From assembly GCA_028554645.1 (NCBI GenBank), contig JAQOOI010000010.1:1-48595 (forward strand): a DNA stretch of 48,595 nucleotides. The letters are read 5' to 3'. Below are positions 1 to 11,050 of the stretch, one piece after another. The translations under genes and the position numbers were made by a program. The DNA comes from Omphalotus guepiniiformis (lineage: Eukaryota > Basidiomycota > Agaricomycetes > Agaricales > Omphalotaceae). The notes under the pieces were generated by a model. The model was given only the letters and a program-made list of their open reading frames with translations. It searched no databases and was not told the DNA's origin. The stretch's first letter is position 1, and every line of letters begins with the position of its first letter.

Positions 1-218
1 CGCTCAACCTTTTCTCCAACGACCTCAAGGACGTCTCCATCTCCTGGATCTCCTTCAAAACTTTCTCCTTCTCCTCATCCAACCGAGCCTCCTCCTCCAC
101 CTTCGCCTTGACCTTCATCGTCACCTCCCGCAGTCGCTCAAGAACCTGCGGCCCGGTAAAGCTCGGCGCCGGAGGCAAAGGCCCTTCTCCCACCACTGCC
201 TGCAGGCGGTGCACTGAA
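1..218 (-). CDS. Partial coiled-coil protein exon, runs off the left edge
   Basis: On the minus strand one frame stays open from about position 218 to the window edge. It encodes a short Pro/Gly-rich stretch followed by a highly charged, heptad-like helix rich in Glu, Lys and Leu, for example KVEEEARLDEEKEKVLKEI. This composition matches the coiled-coil halves of the Cys6-cluster genes elsewhere in the window (21.4, 22.7 and 39.1 kb), so it is probably another member, but no complete Cys cluster was found beside it. A second frame over the same bases contains a CxxC...C fragment near its start. The upstream exon and the start codon could not be fixed. A candidate ORF at 243-473 (minus) does not splice to it in phase with obvious signals. 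Function unknown. Confidence 0.35.
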
Positions 219-479
219 TCTCACCGTTAGTCCTCTCTCAAATCAGGATATCGTAAACACGTACATTGTATGTCGGTCCACATCCGCGTCGGTGCAGAAT
301 CCAGCGGACTCTGTCCAGACGGTGTCCCACTCCAGCTCAAACCCCAACCCCCTCAGATCCGCCCTGAGATGCATCAAGATGCTGCTGTGGGTCCCCCACC
401 CATCCCGCCACGGCCGTTGTCTCCTCTCCGGATTGATCAAAGTACACCATTGATCCTGGCTATGCTGCGACATGTGTGA

Positions 480-2460
480 TATGGAGTAGGTGATATGGGG
501 TACCGGTTGGCTCGTCTAATTCAGTGCTAGCGCTTTATGAACCCTTCCCGTGCCCCTAACCCCGTCTTATCTATCTGCTGCAATCCTCATCTCCGATGTC
601 CCCCCAATACTGCAACCCCAACGTAATGTTCATCCAAAACTTCTATCACCACCCTTTGACCGACGCTCAACATGGGATCGTCCCAAAGTGGGTTTGTTGC
701 CATGCTGAACCCGCAATTTGGTTAATTAATTCCCTCCGAGGCTCGACAGATTGCCCCGAATAACGCAACTTGGTCCGGGTCTTCTTTCACCGGGTTTCTC
801 CACCCTTGAACATGGGATCGTCGTCACCCGTGGGGCTCATCTCATCCCTAACACCTAATATGGCATCCCAAGATATCTTCAACTGATCCATAGTCCTTGG
901 TTCCTGCCAACGTTGACTACTGCAGCGTGTTTGGCCCAACCCCTAACCCTAAGCCCGACAGTATGGCTTATGGTATGTACAGCGCGACCCAGCAAAAAGG
1001 CCGAGCCCGTGGCGCGTAGCACACACACGCCCTAAGCACATAGACTAGATCCAAGGCTGTCATTGCATACTTGCAAGACATCATGAGAGTTTCACCTTCT
1101 CCGATGATGCGGAAGCAACCCCTCTCGGCTCGGCTTGCGGCTCTAGACCCGCTTCCTTTAACGGCTTCTTCTCAAGTTCATTCTCGATATCATAGAATGT
1201 AAACGGGTGCTGTGGTTCAAATGTATGGCTTGAATACATAGAGATAGAGCATACAGTAGATTCCGGCATAAACGGCTGCATTAGGCCGACCAGCGGGTTT
1301 CGCCATCACGGCTTCGGCTCTAGCCTCGGCCGAGCCATTACGGTACACGGCAAGTCCCTCCGGTAACCCCTCTAGGACGTTCCAGCAGTAATCCATAACT
1401 TATACAAGTCCTGGAAACTCGCAAATCATTCCTTTTCATTTGGTCTTTCACTTCCGATACATCGATCCCTTGGCACGTTTCTCTTTCGGTCTTTTCGGAT
1501 TCGGCAGGGGTCATCCCACCGAACTGTCTGCTCGTACCCAGATGCCCTGGGGTTTGGGTCTGGTGACGCGCTGATCCTTTCCATTTGGAAGTACCCCAAG
1601 GGAACCATCTCAGGGGTACCGAATCCGATATCTCCTCGGCACAAAGGTCGTCCATACAGCTCCAAAAGGGTCATCGAATCTAGCCACTTGGGATCATCGC
1701 TTGACCGTATGCTGCTGCTGGCATCATTTTTCCAACTCTGTACACTTGATAAAATATCCAATAACCCGATCAAACAACATCATTGAGCTATCCGGTGTCT
1801 GACCTATACACGGACAATTAACTTGAACTTGAAACTAACAGACACTCGTTGTTTTGCTCGAGAACGGCTAGTCATACTGGAGCAGACTTGTGGAACTGTC
1901 GACGCCTACTCGACGCCGTCAGACAGTCAAAGATTCCCGAGAGAGAACTAGAGACTCGCAAAGAAACGATTCAAATTCACGATTTAGGCAACAATTCCGC
2001 TAAACAACAAATTTTCCGCGCTGTTCTAATTGCTTTGATCGCTTCTGAAATATTGTAGCCGCGATTGCTGCTTAGGGATTACAGTGTTTTGTGATTACTA
2101 TCCTTTATGTATTGTGGCGCGTATGAAGAATGACTGAGCAAGAAACGATGTAAAAGAAAAGAAAAAAAAAAAGGGACCTTGACGGTGCAGATTTTGGATA
2201 GAATAGCTGGGAACAACAATTGAGTGTATGGAACAAGATTGTATATATATTATAACAAATTGATTATTGGCCAAAGGGAAACATTCTTCCCTGGATGTGT
2301 GTCAGCAGTTGCAGAGAGTTGGATAACAGAGCTCTCACCTTATAAATCCCTCACAGACTCTATCGCAAAGCGAATTATTCGGACAACTTTACGCGATCTT
2401 CCATCAAAGATGAAAATCTCTCGGTGGCGTCGCCCACCTAAGGGGAACTTGGCAGAGGGC
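480..2460. other. Mostly non-coding stretch with weak ORFs
   Basis: About 2 kb without a supportable gene. A minus-strand frame at 1426-1773 (115 codons) overlaps a second open frame and has no recognisable domain. A plus-strand frame at 1849-2058 is equally anonymous. A telomere-like word (AACCCCTAACCCTAAG) lies at about 938-953. A purine-rich A-tract lies at about 2155-2175. Confidence 0.5.
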
Positions 2461-2834
2461 TCAAAAGAGTTTAGATGACTCACAATGTGTGCAGATTTCT
2501 CGTGGTCGGCAGCGGCATAAACCTTCCAACAGCAGGTGAACTAATCGTTCTAAGCGCAGGTTTGAACCACAGTGAGGGAACAAAGGACAAGGTATGTACC
2601 TGCACGCACAGCATGTCGAACCGGTACTGGAGCGTACCAATGGTGTATTTGGTGCAGACACTGTCTGCTCCATTGCCTCTTCCTCCGCCTGGGATCTACA
2701 GTTCGGCCAACCTTGTACTTGCACGAGGATCCGATCCGGAACACATATATCCAGCCGGGTCTGTCGGAGCGTGAAAGCGGCTGCTGCAGGGCACGTCTCC
2801 AGCGCTGGCAAAGGGTTGGGCGGTGACTCGACAT
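2461..2834 (-). CDS. T5orf172 (GIY-YIG superfamily) domain protein, compact
   Basis: Two exons, 2834-2600 and 2549-2461, are joined across a 50-nt intron (donor GTACAT, acceptor CTTAG) that restores phase exactly and gives 107 residues. The start of the domain reads GWIYVFRIG, followed by YKVGRT, RRRKRQWSRQC and, after the splice, ERLVHLLLEGLC. The tail is C-x2-C-like (ICTHC). This order is that of the T5orf172/MUG113 branch of the GIY-YIG fold, known from fungi and phages, where it is a presumed nuclease or nucleic-acid-binding module. Activity here is inferred. The protein is almost only the domain, and the usual flanking regions are absent, so it may be a small stand-alone gene or a remnant of a larger one. 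It lies just left of the subtelomere-like array. Upstream exons beyond 2834 cannot be excluded. Confidence 0.75.
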
Positions 2835-3164
2835 AACTAGGCTAATTGGGTATTAATAAAACAGATACATGAGATTCGCGCACCTCGACTCTTCAGACAC
2901 GTAGAGTTGGAGCGTATAGCAATATGAGCACGGGAAATGGTTGAATTGGCAGCTGTAGTGTTCTTACGGTTTTCCCCCGGGCCGAAACTCTATCATACAT
3001 CGGTCCATAGCCGCTCCTGAGCGCTCCGATGTACGGGCGATTGTGGTTGGTCGTGTGCAGCTAGTCTTGAACACTCCAATATGTATTCAGTAGTCTTGCT
3101 ACTTAGGAGCTATCGAAACACCCTACCGCTGATCCTGAGCATGTCCCTGGAGTAGACTGCAGTT

Positions 3165-4772
3165 CACTGTCGGTCCTGATCGCTCCGGTGCGCTCTCGGT
3201 CCTGATGGTCAGTCTTGAAGTACCACTACCCTTGAAGTATTCCAATACGCGGTCACGAGTACTGCTCAAGAGTACAGTATATAGATGATACACCGCCATT
3301 CAGTCTCTCTAACCCTACCGCTCCTGATCGCCCCGGTGCGCTCTCGGTCCTGATGGTCGGTCTTGAAGTATCACTATTCCAACACTATTCCAATACACGG
3401 TCAGTAATACTGCTCTACTTTGGAGTAAGATACGGGTTCCTACTCTTCTAAATGATACACCGCCATTCAGTCTCTCTAACCCTAACCGCTCCTGATCGCT
3501 CCGGTGCGCTCTCGGTCCTGATGGTCGGTGTTCAAATACCACTACCCTTGGAGTATTCCAATACACGGTCAGTAGTACTGCTCTACTTTGGAGTAAGATA
3601 CGGGTTCCTACTCTTCTAAATGATAGACCGCCCTTGACCTCGACCTCGATTTCCTTTTTCGGACCTCGACCTCGACCTCGATTTCCTTTTCGGGTGTGGC
3701 CGAGGACACTATCCTAACCCCTAACCCCCTCAAATACCACTACCCTTGGAGTATTCCAATACACGGTCAGTAGTACTGCTCTACTTTGGAGTAAGATACG
3801 CCTACTCTTCTAAATGATACACCGCCATTCAGTATCTCTAACCCTACCGCTCCTGATCGCTCCGGTGCGCTCTCGGTCCTGATGGTCGGTGTTCAAATAC
3901 CACTACCCTTGGAGTATTCCAATACACGGTCAGTAGTACTGCTCTACTTTGGAGTAAGTCACGGGTTCCTACTCTTCTAAATGATAGACCGCCCTTGACC
4001 TCGACCTCGATTTCCTTTTTCGGACCTCGACCTCGACCTCGATTTCCTTTTCGGGTGTGGCCGAGGACACTATCCTAACCCCTAACCCCCTCAAATACCA
4101 CTACCCTTGGAGTATTCCAATACGCGGTCAGTAGTACTGCTCTACTTTGGAGTAAGATACGGGTTCCTACTCTTCTAAATGATACACCGCCATTCAGTCT
4201 CTCTAACCCTAACCGCTCCTGATCGCTCCGGTGCGCTCTCGGTCCTGATGGTCAGTCTTGAAGTACCACTACCCTTGAAGTATTCCAATACGCGGTCACG
4301 AGTACTGCTCAAGAGTACAGTATATAGATGATACACTGCCATTCAGTATCTCTAACCCTACCGCTCCTGATCGCCCCGGTGCGCTCTCGGTCCTGATGGT
4401 CGGTCTTGAAGTACCACTATTCCAACACTATTCCAATACGCGGTCAGTAATACTGCTCTACTTTGGAGTAAGATACGGGTTCCTACTCTTCTAAATGATA
4501 CACCGCCCTTGACCTCGACCTCGATTTCCTTTTTTGGGCCTCGACCTCGACCTCGATTTCCTTTTCGGGTGTGGCCGAGGACACTATTCTAACCCCTAAC
4601 CCCCTCAAATACCACTACCCTTGGAGTATTCCAATACACGGTCAGTAGTACTGCTCTACTTTGGAGTAAGATACGCCTACTCTTCTAAATGATACACCGC
4701 CATTCAGTCTCTCTAACCCTAACCGCTCCTGATCGCTCCGGTGCGCTCTCGGTCCTGATGGTCGGTCTTGGA
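3165..4772. repeat. Composite tandem repeat array with telomere-like words
   Basis: Units begin with AACCCTA(A)CCGCTCCTGA at 3311, 3478, 3840, 4205, 4354 and 4715, giving spacings of 167, 362, 365, 149 and 361 bp. A truncated unit precedes them from about 3165, and the last unit breaks off at about 4772. The core carries CGCTCCTGATCG, GGTGCGCTCTCGGTCCTGA, a TTGGAGTATTCCAATAC motif and TACTGCTCTACTTTGGAG. The long form contains an additional block of (GACCTC)n followed by GATTTCCTTTTCGGG and ends in CCTAACCCCTAACCCCCTC. Small ORFs within the array are by-products of the repeat. The structure resembles subtelomeric repeats. Pieces of it recur at 6.27 kb and 43.1-43.4 kb. Confidence 0.9.
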
Positions 4773-6569
4773 CAAAGTTTCCTGGTTGGGTGCTGCACTT
4801 GCCGTTTTTGCAAAGCTTGCGAGTTCTGCTGGAAACGCGGACGTTTATTGCCTCAGCTTTACTCTCCGCATCTGAGAGGATCATCATTTACTGGAACGTT
4901 GCACAAGAACGAAATGATTCTCATCTCAAGCCAGTCGGCAATCACCTAAATGTCACTCAAGAAGAAAAAAAAATAGATTCATGTGTAAAATGGCATACAT
5001 GGGCTGCTTCCATGCAACTAGATACAACGTTAACTGGTAAATGGGTTGATATATTTCTGGTGAAATTTGAGGTGTGTACATCTATTCTCCCAGTACCGTC
5101 GTCAATGGTGTATTTTACATAGTCTTTGGTAACCACTTGAACTACGAGTTTTATCTATACAACTTTCCTTGGCGTATGAGGTCATGAAGCGTCAGAGGAA
5201 CCTACCTGAAAGTCCACCTGTAATCGTGTTCGTGGTATGTTGCCTTGTACAGCTCTTAGGGTTCTGAGAGATCGCAAAGCCTTACGATGAGGTTGGTGTC
5301 TAAAAAGGTACCGGCTGATCAGGACACGATAGCTTGGGGGCCGATGCACGTTCGTGCGCTCGCTGCTTGGCGGCATCTGGATGGCAGTCTCTGCGGCACG
5401 GGAACGGCGTTATGGAATCGGTGATGGGCGACGCACGTTCTTCGTCCCCTCACGATGTATATTATTCTGCCGTCTATTTAGGGATATGGACAGCACACAG
5501 ATACGAAAAACTCGAAATTTCGACCTCTTCCAGTCAAGCCAAGGTAACAATAAATTTTTGGGCATTAGCTTTCATGTATATAAACTAGATTATGCACTCA
5601 TATTGAGCAGTAATGATAAAACACGAAAACAAGAAAATGCTTTGTGCGAGTTGGCCATCAAATCTGGTGTGACACCTCAAGGAACATCCAATTGTCGTTG
5701 AACAACTATAAAAACTACTATCCAACACCAAAGCAAGATATCATAGGGTACCATATACGAAGATAGAAGTAGATATGTGGAGTGGACACTTGTCAAATGA
5801 GATGAAGAATAAGAGTCAAAAGTAGGCGTGATACACATGTTTCATATCTCAAATTTCACTCGGTCAGTGCCCGACAGGAGCACAAGTTGACCTAAAAATC
5901 TGAGAAATTCAAAACAAGTGTTTTCAAGGGTAAGGAATATTTCCATCTACTTTATTTGTTGTTTGTACTCATGAGGAAAGTACGGTTATCGGCTTTTCAA
6001 AAGTGTTCCATATCCCTAAATAGAATAGAATTGCTTTTGGAGATACCATGTAGGCAACCTTTCGAGGATTGAATTTTGGTGTCTTCCACTTGAGCTGGAC
6101 AAGTACATGGACTTGGGGGATTTATTGCGAGTATGTCGGGCTCAAAGCTTTCCTGCCCTATTAGATGGTCCAGTCCTTTTATACAACGCTTTGACACCCT
6201 GATAGAGACCGCCAGCCCACGGGATTATGAGCGGTCGCTGGTGTCCCCGGATGAGCGCTATTCCTGTAGAGACCGGTCCTGATCGCTCCGGTGCGCTATC
6301 GGTCCTGGTCGTTATCCCAGCACGACAATGTGCGGACGGTAAGAGTACATTCAACACACCATACCGCCCTGCGCTGGTCGCACATGGTTGACATGGCACA
6401 GGGGGACTTTGGTCGGCTCGATCAGCCAGAGCTATGGGGATGCTTGCGCTGTTCAATGCTTTGGGGTACAAGCGCTGATCAGGAGTGACTGACCATACAT
6501 TGGATCCGTGCCCCAAGAAAACATGTTGAATAGGGACCAACGTCCAGTGGTTGGTCTTCTACAACGACA
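4773..6569. other. Gene-poor stretch between the array and the first F-box-like gene
   Basis: No supportable gene was found. Overlapping short ORFs at 4.7-5.1 and 5.3-5.7 kb lack domains and splice structure. At 6274-6308 a single copy of the array core (CGGTCCTGATCGCTCCGG followed by a GTGCGCTATCGGTCCTG-like block) is embedded alone. A minus-strand fragment of dispersed repeat A lies at about 6055-6125. Confidence 0.5.
6055..6125 (-). repeat. Dispersed repeat A, truncated minus-strand copy
   Basis: The reverse complement contains the words CAAGTGGAAGACACCAAAAT and CCATGTACTT in the same order as the copies at about 34.3, 37.4 and 48.2 kb. Only the right end of the repeat is recognisable here. 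Confidence 0.6.
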
Positions 6570-7610
6570 ATGTCCACCGTCCCAGACGACGTTATCTTCA
6601 CGATTCTGGAAATGTATCTCGAGGATGGGACTGTTGGGAATACGGGTCTCTTGGTCGTTAAAAAGAGTGTTACTGCACGGTGCGATGTTGTTGCGTTCAC
6701 TTTGAATCAATTTCTGACAGATTTCAGTCTTTTGTCGTTGTTTTATCGAGATATAACGTTGGACGGATCGTTAAAGTTGCGCCGAATCAACTACACGCTA
6801 CTCCTACACCCTACCAGAGCCCGATGGATTGAGTGTGTCGGGATTGAGAGCCGGGATTGTTTCTCAGATTCGTTACACGCGACACCTCCCACATCTGACG
6901 TATCGAGGGGTTTAACCAAATCCGACTACGAAGGACTTCACACCCTGTTGAGACGATGCTCTCCATACGTGATCACCTTGATATTGGATACCGGGTATCC
7001 TGATAAGCGTCTATGCGAGTTGGTGCAGAGCATAAAGTTCGTTCGCTTGGAGGAACTCCATGCACCCGTGGATTTCATAGCCCCCGCATCTGTCAGCGTT
7101 CAATTCCCCGTTCTGGAAAGACTCTATACCGAATTCTTTGCCGACGAGAGCATCCCAGAGTTCCCCACCGAGTTGAGCGATTTTAGATTGAGGCATCTTG
7201 CTTCCCTCAGGCGTGTATGGCTCAGCTTTCTCGGTTTCTCATTGGGGATGCTGGAGGAATGCTTGCCTGCGATAAGGCTGCCTGTGGCAGTGGAAACAGT
7301 TGGTATTGAAGCTCATAGCAGTCTGAGATTCCCACTTCCGATCAACATGGCATTGGAGTATGACATACACCCAAAAGTGATGTTCAAACACTTTGGCGAC
7401 ATTTCTGACGAGCTGCATCACGTTCTCGGGTTTCCAGTCTCAGAGGAAGAGAGGGCTGCGATAGACGATTTGTTTCTTATACCAGAACCAGGCCGTCTTC
7501 TACGTTGGTCCGACGTCGAACAAAAGGTCGAAAGCAGATGGAAAACGGCGAAGACGAGGGGACAGGTTTATACAGATAATACTTTTTTGTTCAAGCGTAA
7601 AATGTCCTAA
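6570..7610 (+). CDS. F-box/LRR-like protein, copy 1
   Basis: The frame is open from ATG 6570 to TAA 7610 (346 codons). Comparison with two paralogues in this window suggests a 48-nt in-frame intron at 6680-6727 (donor GTGCGA, acceptor TTTCAG). Removing it aligns this protein with the others at LFYRDITL and leaves 330 residues. The N-terminus (VPDDVIFTILEMYLED) looks like a degenerate F-box. The rest consists of irregular leucine-rich segments such as LEELHAPVDF and RLEELHA-type turns. The C-terminus ends near a PEPG motif that corresponds to GPGQCFW and EPGDCFW in the paralogues. Such proteins are multicopy in Agaricomycetes, and F-box proteins normally act as SCF ubiquitin-ligase adaptors. 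That role is inferred, because the F-box is weak. Confidence 0.75.
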   Translation: MSTVPDDVIFTILEMYLEDGTVGNTGLLVVKKSVTARCDVVAFTLNQFLTDFSLLSLFYRDITLDGSLKLRRINYTLLLHPTRARWIECVGIESRDCFSDSLHATPPTSDVSRGLTKSDYEGLHTLLRRCSPYVITLILDTGYPDKRLCELVQSIKFVRLEELHAPVDFIAPASVSVQFPVLERLYTEFFADESIPEFPTELSDFRLRHLASLRRVWLSFLGFSLGMLEECLPAIRLPVAVETVGIEAHSSLRFPLPINMALEYDIHPKVMFKHFGDISDELHHVLGFPVSEEERAAIDDLFLIPEPGRLLRWSDVEQKVESRWKTAKTRGQVYTDNTFLFKRKMS

Positions 7611-7637
7611 ACCCAAGTTGTACTGGTAATAAGCAAA

Positions 7638-9976
7638 CTATAGATAAGACCCTTGGAGAGAACCGGCCATCAACCCTTCGTAAAACGCAGCTGCGATTAC
7701 CTGTCCTGTCACAAGGGACCTTCGAAATATACCACAGGTGCCGTGCTGGACTTCGTTCACAATGTACTTGTACCGGCCGTCGACAATGCAAACCCCAACA
7801 TCCAACCTGCAAAATACCCGGAGACTGCTGACTGAATTGCGATAGGAGCGATTGGGAACACCCAACCAATTCTCCATGTTGACCAGCTCGTGGTAGACGG
7901 TAGATGCAAACTCGGTCAACTCCCTTCCTGCCTGAGGGTGAGGGGGCAGATTTTCCGAGGCCCAGCGGTATAGTTCCTTGTCGGGTGTGCTTGTCCGCCA
8001 GAGATTCGAATGGGTACGATTGACCCTTTCGAGTACGTCAAAAGACAGTTTAGGGTCAGATAAGTCGAAAACACTCACAGAACCTCAGCCAAGGGGCGAT
8101 ATTGCGTGTTGCTGGGTTGAAATATGATATGCTCCAGCTCTGCCTCGTCAGCAACTTCGGGATCGTCGGCACTTTCTGGGACTGGTATGGTGTGAATGAT
8201 CTGGACCAGTCTGCCATGGACAAAGAAACAGCGCGCTTCGCCCTGACGAATGAGCTCAGGGTTAAACGGCTCTGCAAAGAAGCGGGGAGGGGTGTGACAC
8301 ACGCCCTGTCCGAATCTGGATGTGGTCTTGGTCCAAGCGTCCTTGAATCTCGCTGGCGAGTTGGGCTTGACGGTGGTGGGAAGGAAGACAGAGATGGACT
8401 CGTCACTCCACTCGCGTTTGATTACCCATGCCTGGCTGGCTAGCAAGTCCAGGCCGTCCTGCTGACTCTCTACGAGCAATTTTTGAGACATATGACCCCC
8501 TGCACGAACAACTGCACCATGCAGCGGGAGCCCGGCCTTCAGCGCCACCAGATTGTCAGCCCATGGGTTGGGCCAAATGTAGACATCAAGCGCTTGGAGC
8601 TCCTGCAAGCCGAGCAGGTACTGTTCAGCAGGTGGATACTCGCCTCTGGTACTGTCCCGAAAATGAGTGCCGGGTTTTGTTCAGAATCAAATTGGGGTGA
8701 CTTACCCAAAGAACTCTTGGCCGTACACCACCATCGACGACTCTTTCAACGCGGTCCACTTGGCCCCGGACCGGGTCTGAAGTGCGTGCTTGAACTCTTG
8801 AGAGGTCATGAAGACCAAGTCCAACCCGTTCATGTAGAGATAAAACGCTACATCCATCTAGGAGGTGTTCTTTTCGTGAGCAGCTTGGGACTAGACAGAC
8901 AGACTTACCCATTCCCATTCTATGCGCATCATCTTACTCAAGTCGTTTCCTACAAAATACATCACCGTTTTCAGGCCCTGGTCGTGTTTCCAAAGCTCCA
9001 GGAATTGGCGGGCCCTTTCAGACGTCATGTCGTGAATCACCTCGTGCCAGTAGAATCTCTCAGAGGCTCTGGCTGCCTCAGTCTTGGATCTGATGGGTCG
9101 TTCGCATGCATACTCCGGAGGGTGGACCCAACAGATGGAATGTAGGGGGGGGACTGCGGAGGTCGCTTGAAAGAATGTCGAAGCGGGATTGTCCAAGGGG
9201 TCTCGAGGTGGGATCTGTAGCGACATATTTCCGTACTTTTCCATCAACAGACCCCACCAGCGTTCAGTGAGCACCTCAGGGGAAGAAGACGGGGGGGAGA
9301 GAGATGGTGGAACAAGCGGGAGAGGAGCAGCAGCAGGCAGAGAGCTGCCGGATGGCACCATAGACGAGTTGAGAGGTATCACCACTGGCTGTATGGGATA
9401 GGTGGATGGGGAGGGTGTCGGAAAGCCAGGTGATGCGGGCAAACCTGCCTGCGCATGGTCTATACTGAATGGGAGAGGGTTGGGATTGAGGTGAGTGGGA
9501 AGGTCAGGGTACTGTCGCTTCCATATGTCTAAAGGCCACAGATGGTTAGCGCAGCTTCCAATACTTCCATCACTGAACGCAGAAGGGATGATATCGGACA
9601 GTGAATGGGCGGAATCCACCAGAGGCTGCCAGTTGGCCGGCCATCTCTTCAACTCGAAAAACTCGTTGATGCGGACACTGCACTGGCCCCTCTTCAGTAG
9701 CTTGGAATACGCTACAAGAGCTCGGATGCTCTCATAGAACGTAGCGTCTCGGAACTCGTTCGGTTTGTTGTAGAGAGGACATGGCGGGGAACAGTAGTTG
9801 TGCTTGCTCTTCGACATGTGAGTGGATCTAGCACTGTCTTTGCAGACCGGCCAAGTGAAGAGCCCAGCAGGCTTGGCCCTGCTCGCGTGGAGTGTGTGGG
9901 GGCAGGTGTGCGAACAAGTCGAAAAGAAGGGGGAGATGGCGTTCATGTCTTCCTCTCGGAGAAACTGGGCCGACAT
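7638..9976 (-). CDS. Large protein with Cys/His-rich N-terminus and ATP-grasp-like C-terminal half
   Basis: Four exons (9976-8909, 8857-8706, 8645-8079, 8025-7638) splice in phase across introns of 51, 60 and 53 nt with donors GTAAGT, GTAAGT and GTGAGT, giving 724 residues. The N-terminal 80 residues are rich in Cys and His (CSHTCPH, THMSKSKH, CSPPC) and may bind zinc. A Pro/Ser-rich linker follows at about residues 180-250. The C-terminal half contains YIWPNPWADN, RAGGH, WVIKREWSD, GEARCFFVHG, RLDVGV and KYIVNEV. A Lys before an acidic strand, an E-x-R strand, and then Asp followed by Asn-Glu resemble the nucleotide and Mg sites of ATP-grasp enzymes. I infer an ATP-grasp-like fold, with unknown substrate. 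The start ATG 9976 is the first in frame, and a short upstream exon is possible. Confidence 0.7.
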
Positions 9977-10114
9977 TGCAGTCACTGTAAGGGTAGGGAT
10001 GATCTAGATGGTGCTTCTACGGCTTTTTGGAACAAAATGCAGACAGGTAGGAGAGGTTAGCGGTTACGAGGAGACGCCACGATGAGATGGAGGTGTCAAT
10101 ACAAGTCTTCGTGG

Positions 10115-10254
10115 GAACGATCTCGACCTCGACTTCCGTTTTTGGATTGCTCGACCTCGACCTCGACTTCCGTTTTTGGATTGCTCTACGGAGCGCTCAA
10201 CTCCGGCGCTCTACGGAGCGCTCAACTCCGGCGCTCTGCGGAGCGCTCAAGTCC

Positions 10255-10286
<32 letters not shown>
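10115..10286. repeat. Two short tandem repeats ending in a 30-T run
   Basis: A 34-bp unit (CTCGACCTCGACTTCCG, then TTTTTGGATTGCT) occurs twice. It is followed by about three copies of a 25-bp unit (CTACGGAGCGCTCAACTCC, then GGCGCT) beginning at 10186, and then T30 at 10257-10286. The GACCTC core is shared with the arrays at 3-4.8 and 43.1-43.4 kb. On the minus strand the run reads as A30 preceded by AATAAATTG. Confidence 0.85.
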
Positions 10287-10330
10287 CAATTTATTAGTAC
10301 TTGTAAAGTTCATGTATCTAAAGTGTCTCC

Positions 10331-10872
10331 CTACGTGTTATTTTCGGCTTCGGTGTGAGGCCTTTCGAGTCCTGGAGACTTGCTGGCAGAGAGCCTTTCG
10401 TCAACCACCGACTCTATCACCTTGTATACCTTTTCTATATCTTCCGTCTGAACAGAGACCGCTTCCCCTCTCTCCACCCTTTGCCTAATCTCCATTCCCT
10501 TTGCAGAAGATGCCGATGGCCAGATTTCTCGGAGCTGCACTGTTCTGACGAGTTCATGGAGCACACAATAGATTGAAAAAAGGGACTCACGCATGGCGTT
10601 GTTGAACGCAGTTCCAGGAAACGCTTCATCCAAAGGCTTGATGGGACGATTAGCGGATCGATTATCGGAGGGTTGGACGACTTTGATTGGCTCAACAGGG
10701 TCCGGAACAGGTGGGTGTCTTGGTCGGAGCCTTTGTGCACTGGCGAAAGGTTGACGAGTGTGAAAAGAGGACATCGTTGCACGTACTCAAAGTCTGGTGT
10801 TTCATCTGTCGGGCTTCTTGGCCTTTGTCTCTTGCCTGCAGATTGGCTAAAAGGGTAAGAGTGAGCAAACAT
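10331..10872 (-). CDS. Small unrecognised protein
   Basis: Exons 10872-10787 and 10739-10331 join over a 47-nt intron (GTACGT...GCCAG) in phase, giving 164 residues. The N-terminal half is Arg/Pro-rich and probably disordered (RQRPRSPTDETPDF, RPRHPPVPDPVEP). The C-terminal part has helical segments such as QTEDIEKVYKVIESVVDERL. No domain is recognised. The stop codon is 45 nt upstream of the A30 tract on this strand, with AATAAA-like sequence between, so the tract sits where a 3' end would be. An alternative second intron beginning GTGAGT at about 10587 has no in-phase acceptor with a good tract, so I kept the exon whole. It is divergent from the Tet/JBP-like gene that starts at 11051. Confidence 0.5.
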
Positions 10873-11050
10873 CGTCAAGACTTTATAAAGGGACTAGCCT
10901 CATGCTTGGGCGTGTAGAAAGAAATCAAGGTCACCTGACGTTGTCGGACGAGCTTCGGTCCGATCAGTCTAAAATAGACGCGCTCCAAGAGCCTGCCCTC
11001 ATGTGAGATTTATAAAACAGATCAGGGATCCGCTCAGAAACGACAACAAC

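Noticed and set aside
1338..1773. Overlapping minus ORFs of 105 and 115 codons
   Set aside because: Two frames are equally open, with no domain, splice signals or paralogue.
3315..4949. ORFs across the left array (81-110 codons)
   Set aside because: They repeat with the array units and change frame with unit length. They are by-products of the repeat.
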